A stretch of DNA of 17,858 nucleotides from Lachnoclostridium phytofermentans (GTDB taxonomy: Bacteria > Bacillota > Clostridia > Lachnospirales > Lachnospiraceae): the NCBI GenBank assembly GCA_003526525.1, contig DPVV01000125.1:1-17858 (forward strand), read 5' to 3'. Below, piece after piece: positions 6,090 to 14,485 of this stretch. The notes beneath the pieces are model-generated. The model searched no databases. It was not told the origin of the DNA and saw only the letters and a list, made by a program, of their open reading frames with translations. The position numbers and the translations under genes were made by a program. The stretch's first letter is position 1. Every line of letters begins with the position of its first letter.

Positions 6090-9028
6090 TATCTATCAAC
6101 CTCCTTTAATAACTCTGGTAATTCAAGCTTTGGCTCATCGTCAATAAGGTGTTTTACCTGATTTTGTTCAAATACTGCCTGATTTAACTTAAGAATCTGT
6201 TTGGTACCAGTAACATAATCATAACCGTCCAAACGATTCAGGAAGTAATCCATAAACTTACAATATTCTTTGTTCTGTGTATATTTCTTATATTCAAATG
6301 ATTTCATATTGAATATCTTTACTCCATCAAAGGATTTGCACATATGGAACAAAATTTTATCCAAGGAAGATAGGTTAATTACAATATCAAAATTAATAGT
6401 TCCAAAGTACTTTACTCTCTCACGCTCTGCTAACTGACGGATTAAACCTTCTGTTCTCTTAGAACTATAACCAAATTTAAAGGACTTAACACAAGCCAAA
6501 CGGTCTTTGATCGTATAGTTTACATCAAACATTAACGGAATATAGTTAATTTCATCCCTTAACTTAGAAAGTACGGAAGTAGCCTTACGAATCGTGGAGG
6601 CTTTTGCACAAAGGAAGATATCATAACGGTCGGTATCTAATTCGTTAATACGCTCCATTAATTGCTCTGAGGTTGCATTATTTCTAAGACCACTGATAAG
6701 AATTAATACCTTTTTCTTATTCTCTCTCTCTATAGGTTCTAACGAGAAGTTTGGCTCTTTCTTAAGGAATAATGTCTCACATACTTCTTCCGCAGTATCC
6801 GCAGAGTCTAAACTACAGAACTCTTCATGGAACTTCGGATATGTGGAATTTTTCTTAATTTCTTTCACCAACTGTTCTACGGTATCCGCAATTGGGAATT
6901 CCAATTCATTTAAGTCCAAATACATGCCTCGGTCGTTTAGATACTCCTCACGATCATAAGTAAATAAAATAATTTTCTTTTTCGATACGGCATAGTCAAA
7001 CATAATACTGGAGTAGTCTGTTATTAATAAATCCGTAGCATTTAAGAAGTCATAAGTTTCATATTCTTCTGGGAATGACACAATGTGTGTAAAGTCGTCA
7101 TAATTAACTTCCGATTTTACAAATGGATGTAGTTTAACATAAAGTATCTGGTCATCACGAAGTAACATATCCAGTTCATAAAAATAATTCATTAATTCAG
7201 AGACTTGTTTTTTATTTTCCTTTTTATTTAATAAACCACGCCATGTTGGCATATAAGCCATGACCTGCATGTCCTGGACACCAAGCTCGCTACGAATTGC
7301 TTCATATCGCTCTGTATTAAAGAAAGCGGAGTTTCTTGGATAACCAGATAACATAACTTTTCCCTGAAATAAAGGCGCAAGCATATAATCCTCCACGAAA
7401 ATATCTCTGGAGAATTTATTTTGGTATAAAAGATAATCTGCCAAATAAAAGTTACGCTGAACATTACCAAGCGCATACTCTCTCTTTGGTACAATACGTC
7501 CCATCGCCTTTAATGGAGTTCCATGCCAAGTGTTTAAGTATACCTGCTCAGGACGTTTGATATAATAAGGTGGAAAACTAGTATCTGTTATTAGATATTT
7601 TGCAGTTGCAAGAACTTTTAGATACTCCTTGCTATCTGTGGTAATGATATCTACATAATCAATCCCGTAGCGTGTAAGCAATGCACTGTATGAGCTGATA
7701 TTTCCTTCCTTGAGGGTAACCATAATATGAAAATCACGATACTTATCATCCCCCATAGCCTGTAACATCATAAAGATATTACCTGCAATATCATCACCAT
7801 GTTTGGATTCAAATAGCACATCATTATCATTCACAGCAAGTTTTTCATAGAACATGGTATACTTAACATCGTTTGGAAGATGAAGTAATTTGATTCCTGG
7901 GATACGGTTATAGATAAAACGAAACTTATTCTTTGATTTCGAGAACTTCTTCCATTTTTTCTTAATTTTTCCTTGTATCTTCTTCTTTTTACGCAAAATA
8001 CTCGTAACAAACACTGGGGTATACTCGCATAATGTTGCGGATCGAATCATCTTTCCTCTGCTCGTATACTTTCTCATCTTTTTTCTTGATGCTCCAGATG
8101 CAGTATATAGTAAATATCGATTCTCTCTCCATTTTGGAAAATATTCATGAAAGAAGTCCACACAGTTATCAATCATTTCCTTCTTTATGTCCAATTTCCC
8201 CTTTGTCGCAGTATCAAAAATAGCATCATAACGAACTAAAAGATGTCTTGTACAGATGTACTCGACTTCTTCTTTAAATTCTTCATAATTGCCCTGCTCC
8301 TTCATCTGCTTCAAAAAAAGTCTTAACGAAGTGACAATATCTAAGGTTCCTTCACTAAAATTACTTAGAAAACTTCCTTCACTAGCTCTACGATAGTTAT
8401 AAAGTCTGTCTTCGATGACTCCGATACTCTTTGCCTTTGTCATTAGGCAGTACATAATCGCAAGATCTTCAAAACGTAACTTTTCAGGAAAACGAATGGT
8501 CTCAAATAAATTTCTTCGATAAAGCTTGTCCCATGGGAATGGAGAAATATGTGTCAATTCAAATTTTGTTTCATGAATATTAAAATTTCTACCAATCACG
8601 ATTTCGAATGCTTTTCCCTGTTTGACAGTTAGCATCTCACTATCTGCATTTTCATAGACATCGTTATAACGGCAGATAACAACATCATTATCATCTCTCG
8701 CTGCCTTTTCATATAATTTCTCACAGATTTCTGGTTCAACGAAATCATCACTATCAACAAACAAAAGATATTCCCCGGATGCACGTTCAATACCATAATT
8801 TCTTGCATGGCTAACACCACGATTCTCTGTGGTATACACATGTATCCATTCTGGATACTGTGCTTCATATTCCTTTAATATACTTAAACTATCATCCGTA
8901 CTTCCGTCATTCACCACGATAAGTTCAATTTCCTTCATGGTCTGAGAGGCGATACTGTCCAGACAGCCCCGCAAATAGCGACTTACGTTATAAACCGGCA
9001 TAATTATACTAACCTTACATTGTGCCAA
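6089..9028 (-). CDS. Fused GT2 glycosyltransferase / CDP-glycerol glycerophosphotransferase with an extra C-terminal domain
   Basis: This 979-aa protein has three parts. Residues 1 to about 330 are a GT2 domain (IIMPVYN near 8-14, VNDGSTD 39-45, VDSDD 91-95, PWDKLY 165-170, FEDLA 186-190). A lysine-rich linker covers about 345-370. Residues about 385-755 are a TagF-like domain with NTWHGTPLK 499-507, SGYPRN 561-566, MPTWRG 593-598, KLHP 632-635 and ITDYSS 669-674. The last 210 residues begin with KKVLILISGLRNN (about 772) and resemble the first half of a GT-B Rossmann fold; no second half is present. The protein probably adds both a sugar and glycerol phosphate to a lipid-linked polymer at the membrane face. 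The start is TTG at 9028 with GGAGG 8 bases upstream; no ATG in the same frame fits. It is the first gene of the operon and overlaps the next by one base. Confidence 0.8.
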   Translation of the reverse strand: MAQCKVSIIMPVYNVSRYLRGCLDSIASQTMKEIELIVVNDGSTDDSLSILKEYEAQYPEWIHVYTTENRGVSHARNYGIERASGEYLLFVDSDDFVEPEICEKLYEKAARDDNDVVICRYNDVYENADSEMLTVKQGKAFEIVIGRNFNIHETKFELTHISPFPWDKLYRRNLFETIRFPEKLRFEDLAIMYCLMTKAKSIGVIEDRLYNYRRASEGSFLSNFSEGTLDIVTSLRLFLKQMKEQGNYEEFKEEVEYICTRHLLVRYDAIFDTATKGKLDIKKEMIDNCVDFFHEYFPKWRENRYLLYTASGASRKKMRKYTSRGKMIRSATLCEYTPVFVTSILRKKKKIQGKIKKKWKKFSKSKNKFRFIYNRIPGIKLLHLPNDVKYTMFYEKLAVNDNDVLFESKHGDDIAGNIFMMLQAMGDDKYRDFHIMVTLKEGNISSYSALLTRYGIDYVDIITTDSKEYLKVLATAKYLITDTSFPPYYIKRPEQVYLNTWHGTPLKAMGRIVPKREYALGNVQRNFYLADYLLYQNKFSRDIFVEDYMLAPLFQGKVMLSGYPRNSAFFNTERYEAIRSELGVQDMQVMAYMPTWRGLLNKKENKKQVSELMNYFYELDMLLRDDQILYVKLHPFVKSEVNYDDFTHIVSFPEEYETYDFLNATDLLITDYSSIMFDYAVSKKKIILFTYDREEYLNDRGMYLDLNELEFPIADTVEQLVKEIKKNSTYPKFHEEFCSLDSADTAEEVCETLFLKKEPNFSLEPIERENKKKVLILISGLRNNATSEQLMERINELDTDRYDIFLCAKASTIRKATSVLSKLRDEINYIPLMFDVNYTIKDRLACVKSFKFGYSSKRTEGLIRQLAERERVKYFGTINFDIVINLSSLDKILFHMCKSFDGVKIFNMKSFEYKKYTQNKEYCKFMDYFLNRLDGYDYVTGTKQILKLNQAVFEQNQVKHLIDDEPKLELPELLKEVDR

Positions 9029-9069
9029 TTGAATTTCCTCCTCATTACAATCCTATTCTAAGTTATCGG

Positions 9070-9096
9070 ATACGAATTTCCGCAGGAAATCCGTAT
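9070..9096 (-). promoter_or_regulatory. leader hairpin of the envelope operon
   Basis: ATACGAATTTCC (9070-9081) pairs with GGAAATCCGTAT (9085-9096) around a 3-base loop, with one mismatch. It lies between the predicted transcription start (about 9137) and the ribosome binding site of the first gene, roughly 40 bases upstream of the start codon. No U-tract follows, so it is not an intrinsic terminator; it may stabilise the 5' end or bind a regulator. Confidence 0.5.
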
Positions 9097-9143
9097 TTCC
9101 TCCATACATCCCTATGATACTACAAAAGTTTTACATTAAATTC

Positions 9144-9172
9144 ATTATATAACCTTTGTAAACCTTATTCAA
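9144..9172 (-). promoter_or_regulatory. promoter of the envelope operon
   Basis: On the minus strand a -35 TTGAAT (9172-9167) and a perfect -10 TATAAT (9149-9144) are separated by 17 bp, the ideal spacing for the housekeeping sigma factor. Transcription would start near 9137 and give a leader of about 110 bases. Confidence 0.65.
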
Positions 9173-9420
9173 TAGGAAATCTAGGCGTTTTTACTTACAT
9201 TTAAGCACTCTTCCTAAATTTCGATTGGGTTCCTTCTTCTATTATTTACATACTTTTTCCATTTTAACGAAAAAATTATGCTTCTTACGTTTATCATCAC
9301 TTTTTATCCTGTTTTGCTATAAAAGCACTTTAGTTATCGTAACATAGAATTTTTAAAATATATCTGGTAAATTTAGGTTATGATAAAATCTTAGTAACAC
9401 ACAAACTATACTTACTTTGC

Positions 9421-9450
9421 TTGATAAGAACAGATGTTTTATGCTATAAT
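9421..9450 (+). promoter_or_regulatory. promoter of the parE-parC genes
   Basis: A -35 TTGATA (9421-9426) is followed after 18 bp by a perfect -10 TATAAT (9445-9450), which is also preceded by TG at 9442-9443 as an extended -10. Predicted start is near 9457, giving a leader of about 110 bases. Confidence 0.75.
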
Positions 9451-9460
9451 ACTTTGATAA

Positions 9461-9485
9461 AGATGTGATTACACATCTATTTTTT
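9461..9485 (+). terminator. start-proximal hairpin with U-tract in the parE leader
   Basis: AGATGTG (9461-9467) pairs perfectly with CACATCT (9472-9478) around the loop ATTA and is followed by A and six T. This is the form of a weak intrinsic terminator, yet it starts only about 5 bases after the predicted transcription start. It may attenuate transcription, generate a very short RNA, or simply protect the 5' end. Confidence 0.45.
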
Positions 9486-9566
9486 CGTTATTACACCCCT
9501 TGTCCGCATTAACGGATTTGATATATTTAAAAGTAATAGGAATATTGAAATAGAAAGGAATTTACT

Positions 9567-11495
9567 ATGGAGCAATACAATGGCAGTCAAATTGTAGTAC
9601 TGGAAGGCTTAGAAGCCGTTAGGAAACGACCTGGTATGTACATCGGTAGCACCGGTACAAGAGGTCTACACCACCTTATATGGGAGATTCTTGATAATGG
9701 TATTGACGAGCATTTAGCGGGTTTTTGTAACCAGATTGAGATTACTTTACTAAAAGATGGCGGAATCTCCATCGCTGATCATGGTCGAGGAGTACCTGTC
9801 GACATCCATCCAACAAAAAAAATACCTACTGCACGAGTTGTCTATACGATACTCCATGCCGGCGGTAAGTTTGGTAGTTCCGTATACAAAGTATCTGGAG
9901 GTCTTCACGGCGTAGGTGCTTCCGTTGTAAATGCACTTTCAGCTCGTATGATCGTTGAAATTAGACGAGACGGGAAAATTTATCGCGATGAATATGAACA
10001 TGGCGGACATCCATGTGTAGAACTTGAGAGCGGAATGTTACCTGTATTTGGAAAGTGCAACAAATCCGATACCGGCACAAAAGTAACCTTCTATCCTGAT
10101 CCAACTATTTTTGAAACAGTTGAATTTAAAGCAGAAACCATTACAAAAAAGCTAAAAGAAGTAGCATTTTTAAATAAGAACCTATCTATTGTATTTTACG
10201 ATCAGAATACTGGGTTTAAGAAAACCTATTGTGAAGAGTTCGGTATTAAAAGTTTTGTTTCTTACATTAACAGGGAGGCTTCCGTAATTCACGAGGAACC
10301 TATCTATATAGAAGGAAAGAGTGGAGACATCGAAGTTGAAGTTGCGCTTCAGTATACGAATAGTTTTTCAGAGCAAATCAATGCTTATTGTAACCGAATC
10401 AATGTTGTCGATGGCGGAACCCTAGTAACCGGCTTTAAAACCGCCTTAACACGTGTCATGAATCAATATGCGAGAGAACTTGGCGTATTGAAAGAAAAAG
10501 ACGAAAATTTTGATGGTAAGGACATTCGTAATGGACTTGTAACCATCATATCAATAAAGCATCCTGACCCTCAATTTGAAGGCCAGACCAAAACAAAACT
10601 TGGTAATACCGATGCAAAAGGTGCAGTCGAGGATGTTTTTTCAGGGGAAGTAACCAGATATTTCGATAAAAACGTGGAGATCTTAAAGGCTATTTTAGAA
10701 AACTCCATGCGCTCCTATACGGCCAGAAAGGCCAGTGACAAAGCACGTAGCGCTGTGCTAAAGCAACTAAATGATATTGATACCAAGAGTAAACTTGCTT
10801 CGTGCTCCTCTAAAAAACCAGAGGAATGTGAAGTATATATCGTAGAGGGTGATTCCGCGGGAGGTACCGTAAAGACAGCAAGAAATCGTCGTACGCAAGC
10901 AGTTCTTCCGCTACGAGGAAAAATTATTAATGTAGAAAAAGCAACGTTAGAAAAAATCTTAGTAAATAATGAAATTAAGTCCATGATTGCTTCCTTTGGT
11001 TGTGGAATTGGTGATGATTTTGATATTTCAAAATTACGTTATGATAAAATTATTATCTTAACCGATGCCGATGTCGACGGAGCGCATATTAGTACCCTAC
11101 TCCTCACCTTTTTCTATCGATTTATGCCTGAACTTATTATGGAGGGGAAGATTTATCGTGGTCTTCCACCACTATACCGTGTAGAATATGAGACTTCGGA
11201 AGGAAAGAAGAAAAAGAAGTTCGAATATCTTTACAATGATTTCGAATTGGACAAGTTTAGAAAAACTACCAAGCATAAAATAATTCATATTCAGCGTTAC
11301 AAAGGACTTGGTGAAATGGATGCAGACCAGTTGTGGGAAACTACCTTAAACCCAGAAACAAGAGTATTGGCACAAGTAACCATCAATGATACCGTCGATG
11401 CAGATGAAACTACAACAATGCTGATGAGTAATAATGTACCACCACGTCGTGCATTTATCATGGACGAAGCAAAGTATGCAAAACTTGATATTTAG
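9567..11495 (+). CDS. parE: Type IIA topoisomerase ATPase subunit (ParE/GyrB family, ParE-like)
   Basis: The 642-aa protein is the ATPase and metal-binding subunit of an ATP-dependent type II topoisomerase. Features: RPGMYIG (21-27), ATPase base and Mg ligand in WEILDN (E40, N44), DHGRG (71-75), HAGGKFG (97-103), the ATP-lid GGLHGVG (111-117), the TOPRIM motifs EGDSAGG (427-433) and TDADVDGAH (499-507), PLRGKIINVEKA (448-459), and RYKGLGEM (577-584). Length and the lack of an insert fit Gram-positive GyrB/ParE. It stands directly before the GyrA/ParC-type gene. Against a plain gyrase reading, it differs at usually conserved positions: LDNGIDEH where VDNSIDEA is common, and His72 where Asn or Asp is usual. 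ATG 9567 has AAAGGA upstream. I favour a topoisomerase IV-like role; gyrase is the alternative. Confidence 0.78.
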   Translation: MEQYNGSQIVVLEGLEAVRKRPGMYIGSTGTRGLHHLIWEILDNGIDEHLAGFCNQIEITLLKDGGISIADHGRGVPVDIHPTKKIPTARVVYTILHAGGKFGSSVYKVSGGLHGVGASVVNALSARMIVEIRRDGKIYRDEYEHGGHPCVELESGMLPVFGKCNKSDTGTKVTFYPDPTIFETVEFKAETITKKLKEVAFLNKNLSIVFYDQNTGFKKTYCEEFGIKSFVSYINREASVIHEEPIYIEGKSGDIEVEVALQYTNSFSEQINAYCNRINVVDGGTLVTGFKTALTRVMNQYARELGVLKEKDENFDGKDIRNGLVTIISIKHPDPQFEGQTKTKLGNTDAKGAVEDVFSGEVTRYFDKNVEILKAILENSMRSYTARKASDKARSAVLKQLNDIDTKSKLASCSSKKPEECEVYIVEGDSAGGTVKTARNRRTQAVLPLRGKIINVEKATLEKILVNNEIKSMIASFGCGIGDDFDISKLRYDKIIILTDADVDGAHISTLLLTFFYRFMPELIMEGKIYRGLPPLYRVEYETSEGKKKKKFEYLYNDFELDKFRKTTKHKIIHIQRYKGLGEMDADQLWETTLNPETRVLAQVTINDTVDADETTTMLMSNNVPPRRAFIMDEAKYAKLDI

Positions 11496-11599
11496 GTAGG
11501 AGTACAGCACAAACTTCCGGTACTGCCAAGGCTAGACAGGCATGTTGGTTGGTGTACACTTATTTATATGTGTGTTAAAGCACACGGATGGGAGTTAGA
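11496..11599 (+). other. gap between parE and parC
   Basis: About 100 bases separate the two subunits. It contains a small hairpin GTGTG/CACAC ending just before the parC ribosome binding site and the palindrome GTGTACAC. No promoter of good quality is visible, so the two genes are probably cotranscribed. Confidence 0.4.
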
Positions 11600-13846
11600 A
11601 TGAAAAAAGAAGCGGAAAATGTAATACAGTTGGATTTTTCTGAAGAAATGAAAACCTCATATCGTAATTATGCGATGAGTGTTATCATGGCTAGAGCTTT
11701 ACCAGATGTTCGTGATGGTTTAAAACCTGTTCAGCGAAGAATCCTTTATTCCATGATAGAGTTAGGACTTGATCCAAAGAAGCCACATAGAAAGAGTGCC
11801 CGTATTGTCGGCGATACGATGGGTAAATATCACCCTCATGGTGACACCTCTATCTATGATGCACTCGTTCATATGACAGAGCCTTATTCGATGCAAATAC
11901 CTCTTGTGGATGGCCATGGTAACTTTGGTTCCATTGACGGTGACGGTGCAGCAGCGATGCGTTACACGGAAGCACGTTTATCCGATGGTGCGATGACTTT
12001 ACTTGACCACCTTGAAAAGGGTCTTGTCGAATTTGTACCAAACTTTGATGAAAGTGAGAAAGAACCATCTGTCTTACCGGCGATGCTTCCAAATTTAATA
12101 ATTAACGGAACTACTGGTATCGCAGTTGGTATGGCAACCAATATTCCACCTCATAATCCAAGCGAAGTTATTGACGGTGTCATAGCCTATATTGACAATC
12201 CCGATATTACTACCGAAGGGTTGATGAAATATATTCCAGGGCCAGATTTCCCGACCGGTGGAACAATTATTAATAGCGAAGATATTAAGAACATATATGA
12301 AACCGGAGAAGGTCGTCTAAAGGTTCGTGCAAAGACTGAAATCGAGGCTTCTGACAATGGTAGAAAAAACATTGTAATTACAGAAATTCCATATACCGTA
12401 GCGGGAAATAAGACCAAATTAGTCGAAAGCCTTGTGGATTTGATGAAAGATAAAGTCTTTGATGAGATTTTTGACATTCGTGACGAGTCCTCAAAAGAAG
12501 GTATTCGTGTCGTAATTGAAGTAAAAAAAGACCGTGATATCGATAACCTATTAAACGGTCTTTACAAAAAAACCTCTATGGAAGATACGTATGGAGTAAA
12601 CCTTCTAGCAGTAAAAGAGCAACAGCCAATTGTATTCCAGCTAAAAAATATGGTTGGTGAGTTTGTTTCTTTTCAAGAAGAACTCTATACGAAAGAATAC
12701 GAACACCTATTAGATAAAGCAAATAAGCGATTGGAAATCGTTGATGGTTTAATTAGGGCAACAGATGTTATTGATTTAATTATCGAAATCCTACGTGGCT
12801 CCTCTTCCATTAAACAGGCAAAGGATTGTTTGATTCATGGAAATACCGAAGAAATTAATTTTAAAACTGAAGCTTCTAGAAAAAAAGCGGCAAAACTCGA
12901 TTTTACAGAACGACAGGCGGATGCGATTCTTGCAATGCCTTTAAGTAAATTGATCGGTCTTGAGATACTTAGACTACATGAAGAGAATAAAAGTTTGTTG
13001 GATAATATCGAACAATATCAGAGTATTTTAGGAAACAAAAAAGAGCTCTTTAAAGTCATCAAAAGTAACTTAAAAGAATACAAAAAGCAATTTAACGTTC
13101 CAAGACATACCGTTCTTGCCAATATGGAAATTGCAGAATACGTAGAAGAAATCAAAGTAGAGGATATTTATATCTTAATTGACAAATTCGGCTATACAAA
13201 ATCCGTCGATAATACCAGTTTTTCTCGTGTTTCCGAGGACAGTTTAAAGGACTTTATTCATATCATTAAAATGAAAAATACCGACCGATTATGTCTTTTT
13301 ACAGCAGAAGGTAACATGTATCAAGTAAAGGCGGAAAAGATACCGAAATGTAAAATAAAAGATAAAGGTACCTTAATTCATAATTTATGTAAGGTAGATA
13401 AAGAAGAAATCCTGCTCTACATTGCATTCGAAGATTTATTTGAATCACAATTACTTTTCACAACGAAAAATGGTTTTATAAAATTAGTATCCGGTATTGA
13501 ATTTGAAACCAATCGTGCAATGATATCTGCAACAAAACTAGAAGAAAACGATCATGTGGTATCCGTTTTCTGCTTAAGTGCCCATACAATATCAAACCCA
13601 GATTCCAAAGTAATTCTGTTAACAGAAGACAGTCTATCTCTTGGTTTCCCATTAACTGAAGTATCTGAGTTAAAGAAAACCAGTAAGGGAGTGAAAGGAA
13701 TTACTCTGGAGAAGAAGGATAAAGTTGCTTATGTTACTGTTGCCCTTCCTGAGACTGAATTCTTTGAGTTCCAAGGAAAAGAGCTCTCTGCCAAGAAAGT
13801 GCGTAATAGAAAGCGCGGAGCTAAGGGGCAAAAGGCTAATTTATAA
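11600..13846 (+). CDS. parC: Type IIA topoisomerase DNA-cleaving subunit (ParC/GyrA family, ParC-like)
   Basis: The 748-aa protein is the breakage-reunion subunit partnering the preceding gene. Features: [18 protein letters not shown] near 30-47, the quinolone-determining stretch [19 protein letters not shown] (71-89; Thr83 and Asp87 in E. coli GyrA numbering, which coincides here), and the catalytic tyrosine in MRYTEARLS (Y122). A coiled-coil tower follows, and a C-terminal domain from about 490. No GyrA-box (QRRGGKG) is visible there; that seven-residue motif is needed for negative supercoiling, so decatenation or relaxation is more likely than gyrase activity. The protein is also shorter than typical GyrA. 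The tail is very basic. Start: an upstream ATG at 11588 overlaps the GGGAG; ATG 11600 with GGGAG at 5-base spacing is chosen. Confidence 0.78.
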   Translation: MKKEAENVIQLDFSEEMKTSYRNYAMSVIMARALPDVRDGLKPVQRRILYSMIELGLDPKKPHRKSARIVGDTMGKYHPHGDTSIYDALVHMTEPYSMQIPLVDGHGNFGSIDGDGAAAMRYTEARLSDGAMTLLDHLEKGLVEFVPNFDESEKEPSVLPAMLPNLIINGTTGIAVGMATNIPPHNPSEVIDGVIAYIDNPDITTEGLMKYIPGPDFPTGGTIINSEDIKNIYETGEGRLKVRAKTEIEASDNGRKNIVITEIPYTVAGNKTKLVESLVDLMKDKVFDEIFDIRDESSKEGIRVVIEVKKDRDIDNLLNGLYKKTSMEDTYGVNLLAVKEQQPIVFQLKNMVGEFVSFQEELYTKEYEHLLDKANKRLEIVDGLIRATDVIDLIIEILRGSSSIKQAKDCLIHGNTEEINFKTEASRKKAAKLDFTERQADAILAMPLSKLIGLEILRLHEENKSLLDNIEQYQSILGNKKELFKVIKSNLKEYKKQFNVPRHTVLANMEIAEYVEEIKVEDIYILIDKFGYTKSVDNTSFSRVSEDSLKDFIHIIKMKNTDRLCLFTAEGNMYQVKAEKIPKCKIKDKGTLIHNLCKVDKEEILLYIAFEDLFESQLLFTTKNGFIKLVSGIEFETNRAMISATKLEENDHVVSVFCLSAHTISNPDSKVILLTEDSLSLGFPLTEVSELKKTSKGVKGITLEKKDKVAYVTVALPETEFFEFQGKELSAKKVRNRKRGAKGQKANL

Positions 13847-13860
13847 TATTGGTTTATAAT

Positions 13861-13927
13861 ATCTGTTTGTATATCATTTTTGTCCATCAGTTTGTAATAA
13901 ATATCAGTTTGTAACATCAGTTTGTAA
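13861..13927 (+). repeat. short clustered repeats ATCAGTTTGTAA
   Basis: ATCAGTTTGTAA occurs exactly at 13886-13897, 13903-13914 and 13916-13927, with a variant (ATCTGTTTGTAT) at 13861-13872. Spacings between starts are 25, 17 and 13 bases, so this is not a regular array. It begins 15 bases past the parC stop; it could be slipped-strand expansion or a binding-site cluster. Confidence 0.6.
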
Positions 13928-14026
13928 TATTAAAACGTATTGTAATCCTTAAGAATGCTATTATAGAATAAATCTTTTAAAATTGGAGAATAATTCTAAG
14001 GTAAATCTTAACATAGGAGGATTCTC

Positions 14027-14176
14027 ATGAAAGATTTTGAAGCTTATCAAATGGCTAGTATCACAGATGATTGCAGAAAAAAAATTACTGATCTTGAAAA
14101 TGAAATAAAAAATATGTTTGGCAGTGATGTTGTCTTAGTGGCATATGAGGAAAAAGGATCACAAGTAATCAGTTAA
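14027..14176 (+). CDS. Small protein of 49 aa, unknown function
   Basis: A 49-residue reading frame begins at an ATG with a perfect AGGAGG at 6-base spacing and is followed at once by a strong intrinsic terminator, so it is probably expressed as its own short unit. The protein begins MKDFEAYQMASITDD, has one Cys (16), a charged helix-like stretch (about 15-31, RKKITDLENEIKNM) and a short beta-like segment VVLVAYEE. It has no signal peptide or membrane segment. A possible extended -10 (TGCTATTAT) lies at 13956-13964. I do not recognise the family. Confidence 0.7.
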   Translation: MKDFEAYQMASITDDCRKKITDLENEIKNMFGSDVVLVAYEEKGSQVIS

Positions 14177-14177
14177 A

Positions 14178-14233
14178 AAAAAGACCTTTCTAATCCTAGT
14201 TTTATATAAAGCTCGGATTTGAGAGGTCTTTTT
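14178..14233. terminator. bidirectional intrinsic terminator
   Basis: The arms 14178-14196 and 14215-14233 form a stem of about 19 bp with one T-T mismatch and one wobble, a GACC/GGTC core, and runs of A before and T after it. It directly follows the stop of the 49-aa gene on the plus strand and lies about 30 bases beyond the end of the convergent 73-aa gene on the minus strand, so it can serve both. Confidence 0.88.
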
Positions 14234-14263
14234 ATCTTACCTAAAGATTCTTTTGCATGTTAG

Positions 14264-14485
14264 CTAATCGCCTTTACTACATAGGTGATTGCTTCTATCC
14301 TCATAAAAAATATTGTTATCTGGTGCACATTTATTATTTGCACCGTAGCTAGAACCCTGTTTTGTCATCATTCCAGGCTCCTGTTCTACATGATTCGTGA
14401 TATTCGCTGGGGCTTTTCTTAAGTTAGGGTGTGTACTCATAAGCTCTTCCACCTTGGGATCTAACTTCTCTAAACGATTCGACAC
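14264..14485 (-). CDS. Small protein of 73 aa, unknown function
   Basis: The start is GTG (14485) with AAAGGAGGG 7 bases upstream, a strong ribosome binding site that makes this frame more credible than the overlapping one at 14424-14678. The protein is hydrophilic, with an N-terminal charged helix-like stretch (RLEKLDPKVEELM) and a Gly/Asn/Ser-rich second half with two Cys. No membrane segment or signal peptide is visible. Just upstream of the ribosome binding site lies an AT-rich hairpin (14503-14510/14522-14529). Family not recognised. Confidence 0.6.
   Translation of the reverse strand: MSNRLEKLDPKVEELMSTHPNLRKAPANITNHVEQEPGMMTKQGSSYGANNKCAPDNNIFYEDRSNHLCSKGD

Larger units (their letters stand above)
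9029..9566. other. divergent control region between envelope operon and topoisomerase genes
   Basis: This 538-bp AT-rich stretch has no gene. It carries a promoter and leader hairpin for the minus-strand operon (9070-9172) and a promoter with a start-proximal hairpin for the plus-strand topoisomerase genes (9421-9485). Between about 9173 and 9420 I see no convincing further element. Confidence 0.6.

Noticed and set aside
7228..7494. Minus-strand frame of 88 aa
   Set aside because: Alternative-frame shadow inside the TagF-like domain of the 979-aa gene, which carries clear motifs there.
11588..11599. Upstream ATG as the parC start
   Set aside because: It overlaps the GGGAG ribosome binding site that serves the ATG at 11600.
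13861..13927. Repeat cluster as a CRISPR array
   Set aside because: Repeats are only 12 bases, spacers are 1-13 bases and irregular, and no cas gene is nearby.
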